Shown here piece after piece: positions 25,879 through 33,663 of a stretch of DNA of 64,000 nucleotides. This DNA comes from CAZGUX01 sp046160045 (GTDB taxonomy: Bacteria; Acidobacteriota; Terriglobia; Bryobacterales; Bryobacteraceae). Position 1 is the stretch's first letter. Each line of letters begins with the position of its first letter. The position numbers and the translations under genes are program-made. Where the stretch lies: the NCBI GenBank assembly GCA_046160045.1, contig JBJXGR010000014.1:1-64000 (forward strand). The letters are read 5' to 3'. Under the pieces are notes generated by a model. The model had not been told where the DNA came from. It saw only the letters and a list, made by a program, of their open reading frames with translations, and searched no databases.

Positions 25879-27276
25879 GTGAGTGAACTCACAAAGGACC
25901 GAATGACCGGTACGGACGAACTGAAACGCGATTTAGGACCATGGAGCGCCGCTTCCATTGTGGTTGGCACCGTCATCGGGAGCGGCATTTTCATTGTCCC
26001 CAATATCATGATCCAGCGGCTGGGCTCACCGGATTGGGTCTTTTTCGTCTGGGTCTTCGGCGGTTTGCTGTCGTTATCCGGTGCCCTCACGTACGCCGAA
26101 TTGTCGGCCGCCTTGCCCGGCGCCGGTGGGGAATACGTTTACTTGCGCCGCGCCTATTCGCCGGTTTTCAGCTTTGTTTACGGCTGGACGCAGATGTGGG
26201 TGGCCAAGAGCGGGTCGTGCGCGACGCTCGCTTCGGGTTTCTTTCTCTACTTCTCTAATTTCCGGCCGGAAACCACCAAGGTTCTGTTTTCGATTCCGTT
26301 CGTCGGAAATGGAGGGGCGCCTCAGCCCGTCACTCTTGGCCAGATTTACGGAATGGGCCTGATCATGGGCCTGGGGCTTTTGAATTTCTTCGGCGTGAAA
26401 CTCGGAGGCCAGGTGCAGGTCGCGGTCACGATTTCGAAGGTCGTGCTGATTGGCGGTGTGATTGCCTTCGGACTGGCCTCGCCGCATAGCGCCACGGCTA
26501 ACCTAACCACGTCTACGGGCACGACCGCCGGGCTCGCGGGATTTTTCGCGGCTCTGGTGGCGGCTCTCTGGGCCTACGATGGCTGGAACAATGTCGGCAT
26601 GGTCGCCTCCGAAATTAAGGATCCGCAACGTAATCTGCCGCGCGCGCTGATTTGGGGCACGCTCGGCGTGATGGCGATTTACCTGCTCGCCAATGCCGCG
26701 TATTTTCTTGTGCTCAATGCAGACGAGGTCGCAGGCAACCGGCTAGTCGCCGCGGAGATGATGCGAAAGGCAGGAGGCCAGTGGGGAGCCGGCATTGTTT
26801 CCGTGGCGGCAATGGTGAGCATGTTCGCTGCCCTTAACGGATCGATTTTGTCCGGTTCCCGCGTTCCCTATGCAATGGCGCGCGACGGCTTGTTTTTTCC
26901 CTCCGTCTCCAAGGTTCACCCCCGCTATCGAACGCCGTCCACGGCAATTCTCGCCCTGAGCGCCTGGTCCTCAATTCTGGTACTCTCCGGCCGCTATGAT
27001 CAGCTTGTCACCCTGGTAATTTTCCCCAGTTGGATTCTTTACGGCATGACCACCGCCGCCGTGATCGTGTTGCGCCGCCGCGAACCTGACCTTCCACGCC
27101 CTTATCGAACATTGGGTTACCCCGTGGTGCCGGTGCTGTTTGTTCTGGTTGCCCTCGCGTTGCTGGTGTCCACCCTGCTGGACGCGCCACGGGAATCGGC
27201 CCTCGGATTAATCGTGATCGCCGCCGGTCTACCCTTCTACGTCTACTGGAATCGCCGCTCCAAACTGGATGGCTAG
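25879..27276 (+). CDS. APC-superfamily amino acid permease
   Basis: 465 aa from GTG 25879 (AAGGGG about 10 nt upstream). Twelve-helix profile. The first helix has the APC signature 'AASIVVGTVIGSGIFIVP' (the broken helix 1 with GSG that binds the amino-acid backbone), then ALTYAELSAALPGAGGEYVYL and 'ALWAYDGWNNV'. These fit the LAT/serine-threonine exchanger-like group. Co-oriented with the upstream symporter; no enzyme gene nearby indicates the substrate. Confidence 0.88.
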   Translation: MSELTKDRMTGTDELKRDLGPWSAASIVVGTVIGSGIFIVPNIMIQRLGSPDWVFFVWVFGGLLSLSGALTYAELSAALPGAGGEYVYLRRAYSPVFSFVYGWTQMWVAKSGSCATLASGFFLYFSNFRPETTKVLFSIPFVGNGGAPQPVTLGQIYGMGLIMGLGLLNFFGVKLGGQVQVAVTISKVVLIGGVIAFGLASPHSATANLTTSTGTTAGLAGFFAALVAALWAYDGWNNVGMVASEIKDPQRNLPRALIWGTLGVMAIYLLANAAYFLVLNADEVAGNRLVAAEMMRKAGGQWGAGIVSVAAMVSMFAALNGSILSGSRVPYAMARDGLFFPSVSKVHPRYRTPSTAILALSAWSSILVLSGRYDQLVTLVIFPSWILYGMTTAAVIVLRRREPDLPRPYRTLGYPVVPVLFVLVALALLVSTLLDAPRESALGLIVIAAGLPFYVYWNRRSKLDG

Positions 27277-27311
27277 TACTGTTTGGACCCTTCAAAACGC
27301 CGAATAAGCGC

Positions 27312-27333
27312 TTTGTTCCGTTTTCAGAACAAA
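27312..27333. promoter_or_regulatory. Inverted repeat, candidate operator upstream of the AT-hook-like gene
   Basis: TTTGTTC (27312-27318) and GAACAAA (27327-27333) form a perfect 7-bp inverted repeat with an 8-bp spacer in an AT-rich leader 118 bp before the next ATG. There is no T-run after it, so an operator is more likely than a terminator. Confidence 0.35.
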
Positions 27334-27450
27334 CATTTATTGAAATTTTCGCCAATCTGCGATAGAACTGCTTTGGATAGACTTTGCGTTCCATTGATGA
27401 GAGTTCTTGCGGAAGCGGGGTACTATCCAGATTGCGTGGGTGGGGGAAAT

Positions 27451-27651
27451 ATGGACATCACAAAAATCCTGGGCGAGTTGCGACAGGAGCGAGAACAGTT
27501 GGAAGAGGCGATCATCAGCCTGGAACGCCTGGCGAGAAGCCGCGGCAAGAAGCGCGGACGCCCGCCGGCCTGGTTAGCCGAACCGAAACGCCGGGGCCGG
27601 CCGCCCGGGAGCAAGAATAAGAAGAGTTCGGGATCCGGTTCCTCAGAGTAG
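27451..27651 (+). CDS. Small protein with coiled coil and two AT-hook-like motifs
   Basis: 66 aa from ATG 27451, with GGGGGA upstream. An amphipathic helix (ELRQEREQLEEAIISLERL) is followed by two basic AT-hook cores, KKRGRPPAW and KRRGRPPGSKNKK. AT-hooks bind the minor groove of AT-rich DNA. This looks like a small nucleoid-associated or regulatory protein of a type common in Acidobacteria. Stands alone, convergent with the next gene. Confidence 0.75.
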   Translation: MDITKILGELRQEREQLEEAIISLERLARSRGKKRGRPPAWLAEPKRRGRPPGSKNKKSSGSGSSE

Positions 27652-27673
27652 TGAGGAAGGGCCTCGGCGCGAT

Positions 27674-30004
27674 TCAACGGTAGAGCAGATACTTGTCCCG
27701 CACCGCCAGAAACTCGCGCAGGGGCTCTTCCAGCTTCTGTTGGATGCTTCTGGGATCCTCCCCCGCCTGGAGAAGTTCCACCAGTTCCCGATTGCCGATC
27801 AGCTTGAGGTTGGCTTTGAAATCGATCTTTCCCGGGTATAACCGAATCAGTGCTGCCGCGAGTTCGATTCCCAGTTGAGCGCTGTTCAGCGCCGCCCGAT
27901 CGGTGACAATAAAACGGACTCCTTCGATCATCTTTCCCGCCAGAACGGAGGTTGCCGGCTTGAACCGTGTCGGGTAGACTCGAATTCCCGGGATCATGCG
28001 CTGGTTGAGATACCGCGCCAGCATCCTGCCATGAATGAATTCGGCCCCGACGATCTCAAACGGCGTATCGGTGCCGCGTCCAACCGAATAGTTTCTGGAC
28101 GCCTCGAGCATCGCTATCCCCGGGTACAGTGTCGCAGCCGAGAGGCTCCGCATATTGGGTGACGGATTAACCCAGAGTTGACCGGTCGAGTCGAACCAGT
28201 CGCCTCGCTCCCAATTCTTCATGGAGACCACATGAAGATTCACATCCACGGCCCGTTCGACGTTCAGCATGCGCGCCAACTCGCCGAGGGTCATTCCGTG
28301 GCGCGTCGGCATGGGGAAACAGCCGACAAAACTCTCGAGACGAGCGTCGAGAACCGGACCTTCCACCTTCACTCCGCTGATCGGATTAGGCCGGTCCAGC
28401 ACATAGAACGCGATGCGTTTCTTTGCCGCCTCCTCCATCGAGAGAACCATGGTCGACACGTACGTATAGAATCGCGAACCAATGTCCTGGATATCGAACA
28501 CCAGCACGTCAAGCCCAGTCAGCATTTGACGAGCGGGTCGCCTGGTTTTGCCGGCGTAGAGACTCCAGATGCGAATCCCGGTCTTGGGGTCGGTCGAGTG
28601 GTTGATGTTCTCCTGATCTTCCGCACCGAAGAATCCGTGCTCTGGGGCGAAAAGAGAAACCACGTTGACACCGGCATCCACCATGCGATCGACATTTCGT
28701 CGTCCATCCCGGTCGATACCGGTATGGTTCGTGATAAGGCCGACGCGCTTGCCCTGCAGGGCGGCGAATTTCTGCTCGACCAGAACGTCCAGTCCTGTCA
28801 GTACTTCGGAATTCCTGGCGACGGCGCGCCGGATCCCGGCGCCTGAGATTGTCTCGTTGTAGCCCGTGAGCGATACGCCGGGGCCGGCAACACCCACCGC
28901 CGCCGCAACGATGGTGGAGACCCGTCCCCGCAACGAGGTGATGGGTCCGCCCCGGTACACCGGATGCACGGCGTTGGTCAGCAGGATGACGTACGCCTGC
29001 GAACGGGGATCGATCCACAGCGACGTCCCCGTGAAGCCGGTGTGCCCGTACGATCCTACGGGAAACAGATCGCCCCGCGCTCCGGAAAATGGCGAGTCGA
29101 TGTCCCATCCGAGGCCGCGAAGAATCGGTTGATCGGCGGGCGTTTGAGGTTCGATCGCCTTCTGGATCACCCCTGCGCTCAAAATGCGCCGGCCATTCCA
29201 TTCGCCCTGATTCAGCATCATCTGCGCAAACCGCGCCAGATCATCGGCAGTGGAGTACAGCCCCGCATGGCCGGCGACCCCACCCATATATCGGGAGGTG
29301 GGATCGTGCACCACCCCCCGCAAGGGCGGGCCGTTTTTCGAAGTACGCTCAGTGGGCGCAATGCGACGGGCCAGGCTCTCCGGCGGTTGAAACAGGGAAT
29401 CCGTCATGCCCAACGGCTCGAACAGAATGCGCCTGACATAATCGGGCAGCGGTTCGCCGCTCAAGCGCCGGACGATTTCTCCCAGCAGAATGTAATTGAT
29501 GTCGGAATAGACAAATCGTTCTCCCGGTGCGAACTTGGGCTTGTCCGACAACGCCAGGCGTATGCCCGTTTCGTAGCCGCTCCAAGCCGGCTCCAGGTCC
29601 AAATCAGGTCGCAAGCCCGAGAAGTGAGTCATCAGGTTGCGAATGGTAATCGAACTCTTGCCCGCCTGAAATTCGGGTAAGTGGCGCGTCACCGGATCGT
29701 TGAGCCGGATCTTCCCCGCCTCGACCAACTGGAGCACCGCCGTGGTGGTTGCCACGACTTTGGTCAGCGAGGCGCAATCGAAGATCGTGTCGACCGTCAT
29801 CGGCTCTTTGGCCGGAATCAAGGCCCTATTCCCATACGCCTTGCGATACACCACATTGCCGCGATGCCCGACGACAACGACAGCCCCCGGAATCTGCCCG
29901 TCCTGGATTGCGCCCTCTACCGCCGCGTCAACATCGGGACCTTTGGAAAACGGCTGGGCGGATGCCAGTTGCGCCAGCAATCCCAGAACTACGATCGGTC
30001 GCAC
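27674..30004 (-). CDS. Fusion of a class C beta-lactamase-fold serine hydrolase with a NamZ-type (DUF1343) exo-muramidase
   Basis: 776 aa with a signal peptide (MRPIVVLGLLAQLASA). Residues ~25-370 are a beta-lactamase/transpeptidase-fold hydrolase: SxxK is CASLTKV (Ser79, Lys82), the YxN-like motif is VYSDINY, and a GHTGFTGTS motif replaces KTG. Residues ~395-776 are DUF1343: VGLITNHTGID, APEHGFFG, 'VFDIQDIGSRFYTY', RPNPI, 'PTRHGMTLGELA' and NPSPNMRS. NamZ of Bacillus (DUF1343) is an exo-beta-N-acetylmuramidase. The fusion suggests a periplasmic peptidoglycan-turnover enzyme that acts on both peptide and glycan parts (inference). Confidence 0.9.
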   Translation of the reverse strand: MRPIVVLGLLAQLASAQPFSKGPDVDAAVEGAIQDGQIPGAVVVVGHRGNVVYRKAYGNRALIPAKEPMTVDTIFDCASLTKVVATTTAVLQLVEAGKIRLNDPVTRHLPEFQAGKSSITIRNLMTHFSGLRPDLDLEPAWSGYETGIRLALSDKPKFAPGERFVYSDINYILLGEIVRRLSGEPLPDYVRRILFEPLGMTDSLFQPPESLARRIAPTERTSKNGPPLRGVVHDPTSRYMGGVAGHAGLYSTADDLARFAQMMLNQGEWNGRRILSAGVIQKAIEPQTPADQPILRGLGWDIDSPFSGARGDLFPVGSYGHTGFTGTSLWIDPRSQAYVILLTNAVHPVYRGGPITSLRGRVSTIVAAAVGVAGPGVSLTGYNETISGAGIRRAVARNSEVLTGLDVLVEQKFAALQGKRVGLITNHTGIDRDGRRNVDRMVDAGVNVVSLFAPEHGFFGAEDQENINHSTDPKTGIRIWSLYAGKTRRPARQMLTGLDVLVFDIQDIGSRFYTYVSTMVLSMEEAAKKRIAFYVLDRPNPISGVKVEGPVLDARLESFVGCFPMPTRHGMTLGELARMLNVERAVDVNLHVVSMKNWERGDWFDSTGQLWVNPSPNMRSLSAATLYPGIAMLEASRNYSVGRGTDTPFEIVGAEFIHGRMLARYLNQRMIPGIRVYPTRFKPATSVLAGKMIEGVRFIVTDRAALNSAQLGIELAAALIRLYPGKIDFKANLKLIGNRELVELLQAGEDPRSIQQKLEEPLREFLAVRDKYLLYR

Positions 30005-30016
30005 TCAATACCCTCG

Positions 30017-30316
30017 TTACATCAACCGTGATGCGATCGCTTCCAGTTTGCGAGCCAGTTCCACATCATTGTTCGTGATCCCGCCCGAATCATGCGTGGT
30101 CAGATCGACCCGCACTGTGTTCCACACGTTGAACCACTCCGGATGGTGATTCATCGCTTCGATCGCGATCGCCGACGTCGCCATAAATCCGAACGCGTGG
30201 ATGAAGTCGGGGAATTTGTATTCGCGATGCAACTTGGCGTCCAACACAGACCAACCGTCCAGTTGCGACAGGGCCTGTTGTATCTCGATCTCGGTCAGTT
30301 TGGGGAGTCTGGGCAT
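30017..30316 (-). CDS. Pterin-4a-carbinolamine dehydratase
   Basis: 99 aa from ATG 30316. The full family signature is present: an L..L.GW start (QLDGWSV), F-x-x-A-x-x-F-M, then N-H-H-P-E-W-F-N-V-W-N and V-x-V-D-L-T-T-H-D-S-G-G-I-T. The paired His of the HHPEW motif and the later His in THD are the catalytic residues. It dehydrates 4a-hydroxytetrahydropterin after aromatic amino acid hydroxylation; no hydroxylase is seen in the window. It may also serve molybdopterin-related pterin chemistry, but that is only a suggestion. Starts 13 bp upstream of the NamZ fusion gene on the same strand. Confidence 0.93.
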   Translation of the reverse strand: MPRLPKLTEIEIQQALSQLDGWSVLDAKLHREYKFPDFIHAFGFMATSAIAIEAMNHHPEWFNVWNTVRVDLTTHDSGGITNNDVELARKLEAIASRLM

Positions 30317-30391
30317 AGGGTCTTCGCTTCGGAATCTCAATTTTCGCACAGCGCGACCGTCATCGACCGTGGCCGCGACGCCTGATACAGT

Positions 30392-31039
30392 ATGGGCATG
30401 CGAAATGCCCTGGTTTTCCTTCTTCTCGCCGCCGCCGGCGCCGGCGCTCTCCTGTCCCAATCCAAGCCGAAGCCTCCCGATCCAGGATGGGTTTCCTTGT
30501 TCAACGGCAAGGACCTGAGTGGATGGGTGAAGATCGGCAACGAGAAATGGGAGGTGGAACCGGGCGGCATCATCCATGGCCAAGGCGTGACAAAAGATTA
30601 TGGCTATCTGCAAACCGACAAGAAGTACAAGGACTTCCACATGTCTCTCCGATTCAAGTGCGAGGCCGACGGCAACAGCGGCGTCTTTTTTCACGTCGAC
30701 TTCAAGCCTGGCACCGCCGACGTCTCTCAGGGCCTTCAATTTGAAATCGACCGTACCCTCAATCACCATACCGGCGGCGTCTACGGCGACGGCCGCGCCT
30801 GGATTGCCTGGCCCGCGCCCGACCTCGAAACGGTCATCCGGCCCTACGACTGGAACGACTACCTCCTCAAGGTGGAGAACAACCACTACGTCGCCATTCT
30901 CAACGGAGTGGTCGTCCTCGACTTCACCGATCCGACACCCAAGTCGTTCGACGGTTACATCGCACTGCAGTTGCACTCGGGCGGTCAAGGCAACATGAGG
31001 TTCAAGGACCTTTACATTCGCGATCTCTCCCACAGATAG
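30392..31039 (+). CDS. Secreted DUF1080 (3-keto-disaccharide hydrolase-like) protein
   Basis: 215 aa with a signal peptide (MRNALVFLLLAAAGAGALLSQ). Single DUF1080 jelly-roll domain: WVSLFNGKDLSGWVKIG, then 'WEVEPGGIIHGQG', the strand 'YKDFHMSLRFKCEADGNSGVFFH', GLQFEID and 'NDYLLKVENNHYVAILNG', ending GYIALQLHSGGQGNMRFKD. Members are lectin-like or hydrolyse 3-keto-glycosides; very common in Acidobacteria and Planctomycetes. Divergent from the PCD gene. Confidence 0.88.
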   Translation: MGMRNALVFLLLAAAGAGALLSQSKPKPPDPGWVSLFNGKDLSGWVKIGNEKWEVEPGGIIHGQGVTKDYGYLQTDKKYKDFHMSLRFKCEADGNSGVFFHVDFKPGTADVSQGLQFEIDRTLNHHTGGVYGDGRAWIAWPAPDLETVIRPYDWNDYLLKVENNHYVAILNGVVVLDFTDPTPKSFDGYIALQLHSGGQGNMRFKDLYIRDLSHR

Positions 31040-31091
31040 ACCGCCATTCTTCCGCAGGGTCCGTTCTTGACTTTCCCAGGTGCTCGACTTT

Positions 31092-31123
31092 ATCATAGTT
31101 AACTGCAGATCAAAAACTATGAT
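31092..31123. promoter_or_regulatory. Inverted repeat over the start of the Nramp gene
   Basis: ATCATAGTT (31092-31100) and AACTATGAT (31115-31123) form a perfect 9-bp inverted repeat with a 14-bp spacer. The right arm contains the ATG start codon of the transporter. It could be an operator for a metal-responsive regulator, or an RNA hairpin hiding the start codon. No known MntR/Fur consensus is matched. Confidence 0.45.
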
Positions 31124-33005
31124 TACATCCGCTGGATCCCGCTCGCTCTCCGAGGTTCATTCCTCGGTGATCACCGAGCATCCGTCACTGTGGCGGCGGA
31201 TGTTTGCGTTTGCGGGTCCGGCGTACCTGGTGAGCGTGGGCTACATGGACCCCGGGAATTGGGCGACCGACCTCGAGGGAGGGGCCCGGTTCGGCTATCA
31301 ACTTCTCTGGGTGTTAGTGATGTCCAATGGCATGGCCGTCCTTCTCCAGACCCTCAGCGCGCGCCTCGGCATTGTCAGAGGACTGGACTTGGCGCAGGCC
31401 TGCCGCGAAAGTTACCCCCGCCCGATTGCCTACTCCCTCTGGTTCCTCTGTGAGATCGCCATCGCCGCCTGTGATCTGGCGGAAGTCCTCGGGGCGGCGA
31501 TTGGCCTGAACCTCCTGTTCGGCATCCCGATTCTGTGGGGCGTCGCGGCCACGTCGTTGGATACCCTGCTGCTGCTGTGGCTCCAGAGGTTCGGCGTGCG
31601 CAAGATGGAAGCTTTTGTTCTTTCATTAGTTTCCGTCATCGGAGTTTGTTTTTTGGTTGAGATCTTCCTCGCGCGTCCGAACCTCGCCGAAGTCGCCACC
31701 GGATTGATCCCCAGGCTCTCGGGCGAGAGTCTTTACGTCGCCATCGGAATGCTGGGTGCCACCGTCATGCCCCACAACCTGTACCTGCATTCCGCCTTGG
31801 TACAGACCCGTCGAATCGACACGACTCGTGACGCCCGGCAGGCGGCTTGTCACTACAACTTCATCGATTCGGTCGTCGCCCTGAACGGCGCGCTTTTGGT
31901 GAACGCGGCGATCCTCGTCGTCTCGGCCTCCGTGTTCTTCAAACGCGGGATTGTGGTCACCGAGATCCAGCAAGCCCACCTCCTGCTGGCGCCCCTGCTC
32001 GGCACCACCATGGCTTCCATCGCCTTCGCCTTGGCTCTGCTCTGTGCGGGACAATCGTCGACACTCACAGGAACCCTTGCTGGCCAGATCGTTATGGAGG
32101 GCTTTCTCAACTTTCGGATGAGCCCTTGGCTGCGGCGTCTGCTCACCCGGGCCCTCGCGATTGTTCCCGCGGCTCTTACCGTGTACCTGTATGGCGAGCA
32201 GGGCACCTACCGGCTTTTGATCTTGAGCCAAGTCATCCTCAGCATGCAGTTGCCATTCGCCGTAATTCCCCTGATCCACTTCACCGCCGACCGCGGCAAG
32301 ATGGGCGAGTTCGCCAGCCGGACTTGGGTTCGCGTCGTGGCCTGGACGACCGCCGCCATCATCGTCTCGTTGAACCTGCGTCTGGTCATTACCACGGTCG
32401 GCCAGTGGATGACCTCGGCCGGTTCCTGGGGTTGGCTGGTCATGGCAGGGGTCGGCGTCGCCGGGACCTACCTTGCTTTCCTGCTGGCTTGGGTGACTCT
32501 GGAGCCTTGGATCGGCCATTGGGTGCGGCGTTTCGGACAAGCGCCGTTCACTCTGCCAGGCACTATGGCCGAAAGTCTCACCGCGCCGAGGTATAGCCGC
32601 ATCCTGGTACCCCTTGACCACACCGCCCTCGACCGGCCTGCGGTAAGTCATGCAATCGCAATGGCTAAACTGCACCAGGCAAAGGTTTACCTGCTGCACG
32701 TCGAGGAAGGGGTCACCAGCCGCGTCTACGGCGAGATCGCATCCACGCAGGAGGTCGAGGCCGGCCGCCAGTACTTGGAAGAAATTACTAGAGTTTTCTC
32801 GTCACATGCGATTGCGGTAGAATCGGTTATAGTGCACGAAGCGAACCCGAAGGAGGCAATCGTGCGCTATGCGCGCCAAGTCCGGCCAGACCTGATGATC
32901 ATGGGCGCTCACGGCCACAACCGGCTCAAAGACTTGGTCTTTGGAGATACCATTAACCCGGTCCGCCACGCAGTCGAGGTACCGATTCTGGTCGTGAGAT
33001 CTTAA
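31119..33005 (+). CDS. Nramp (MntH-like) divalent metal transporter fused to a C-terminal UspA domain
   Basis: 628 aa from ATG 31119 (ATG 31080 is possible). Residues ~25-450 are an Nramp transporter with 11 or so helices. The metal-binding helix 1 motif is GYMDPGNWATD, and helix 6 has the 'GATVMPHNLYLHS' motif. Residues ~490-628 are a universal stress protein domain: 'YSRILVPLDHTALDRPA', and an ATP-type loop GAHGHNRLKDLVFGDT. The usual MntH is about 410-450 aa, so the Usp domain is an added cytoplasmic module that may sense nucleotide or stress (inference). Likely manganese or iron uptake. Confidence 0.92.
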   Translation: MITSAGSRSLSEVHSSVITEHPSLWRRMFAFAGPAYLVSVGYMDPGNWATDLEGGARFGYQLLWVLVMSNGMAVLLQTLSARLGIVRGLDLAQACRESYPRPIAYSLWFLCEIAIAACDLAEVLGAAIGLNLLFGIPILWGVAATSLDTLLLLWLQRFGVRKMEAFVLSLVSVIGVCFLVEIFLARPNLAEVATGLIPRLSGESLYVAIGMLGATVMPHNLYLHSALVQTRRIDTTRDARQAACHYNFIDSVVALNGALLVNAAILVVSASVFFKRGIVVTEIQQAHLLLAPLLGTTMASIAFALALLCAGQSSTLTGTLAGQIVMEGFLNFRMSPWLRRLLTRALAIVPAALTVYLYGEQGTYRLLILSQVILSMQLPFAVIPLIHFTADRGKMGEFASRTWVRVVAWTTAAIIVSLNLRLVITTVGQWMTSAGSWGWLVMAGVGVAGTYLAFLLAWVTLEPWIGHWVRRFGQAPFTLPGTMAESLTAPRYSRILVPLDHTALDRPAVSHAIAMAKLHQAKVYLLHVEEGVTSRVYGEIASTQEVEAGRQYLEEITRVFSSHAIAVESVIVHEANPKEAIVRYARQVRPDLMIMGAHGHNRLKDLVFGDTINPVRHAVEVPILVVRS

Positions 33006-33120
33006 TGTGGAACGTCCCACTGTGTCGTTCGGATACAGCCCGATCCGCTCGAAGGCTGCTAACTGGTTTTGAATCAATGGCTTGATTTGGACCGACGGAT
33101 GCTTCGAAAGCAGTTAAACG

Positions 33121-33663
33121 ATGTTCCGCCTCGTTGCCATTTCGGCCGCCCTGCTGGCCTCCCTCCCGGCGGTCGCCACCACCATTACCCGTGCTTCCCT
33201 GGATGAGCTGATTACCAAGTCGTCGACCATTGTCCGCGGCAGAATCACCCGGGTCTACGGAGTTCGCAGCGGCTCTCTGGTGAACACGCAGGTGCAGGTG
33301 CGGGTGCTGGAGCGCCTGAAGGGTTCTGAAGCGCAGCAAGTCGAGGTAGTTGTCCCGGGTGGAGTGGCGGGCGGCCTGCGCCAGAACTTGCCTGGCGTAC
33401 CCGATCTGGTCGAAGGGGCCGAGCACGTCTTCTTCCTCTGGACGGCTCGCTCCGGCCGGATTCTCCTGATGGGTCTGGCGCAAGGGGTACTCGATGTCGG
33501 CAAAACCGCGTCCGGCGAGACCATGGTCACCCGGTCGGCGATTGATGCTCGATTCGTCGACGCCGGTTCAGGCCAAGCCGTGGACCCGGAGGCGATTTCC
33601 CTACGCTACTCGGATTTCGCTGAGCGTGTGAGGCGGGTTCTGGCCCGGGAGGTCAGGAAGTGA
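33121..33663 (+). CDS. Secreted hypothetical protein paired with the matrixin-like protease
   Basis: 180 aa with a signal peptide (MFRLVAISAALLASLPAVAT). It has a beta-rich pattern: 'LDELITKSSTIVRGRITRVYG', a VQVRVLERLKGS strand, 'VEVVVPGGVAGGL' and 'HVFFLW'. The GTG start of the next gene overlaps its stop (GTGA), so the two are co-translated. Similar small proteins of this kind precede metalloproteases in Acidobacteria; it could be a chaperone, inhibitor or cell-surface partner. No named family recognised with confidence. Confidence 0.65.
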   Translation: MFRLVAISAALLASLPAVATTITRASLDELITKSSTIVRGRITRVYGVRSGSLVNTQVQVRVLERLKGSEAQQVEVVVPGGVAGGLRQNLPGVPDLVEGAEHVFFLWTARSGRILLMGLAQGVLDVGKTASGETMVTRSAIDARFVDAGSGQAVDPEAISLRYSDFAERVRRVLAREVRK

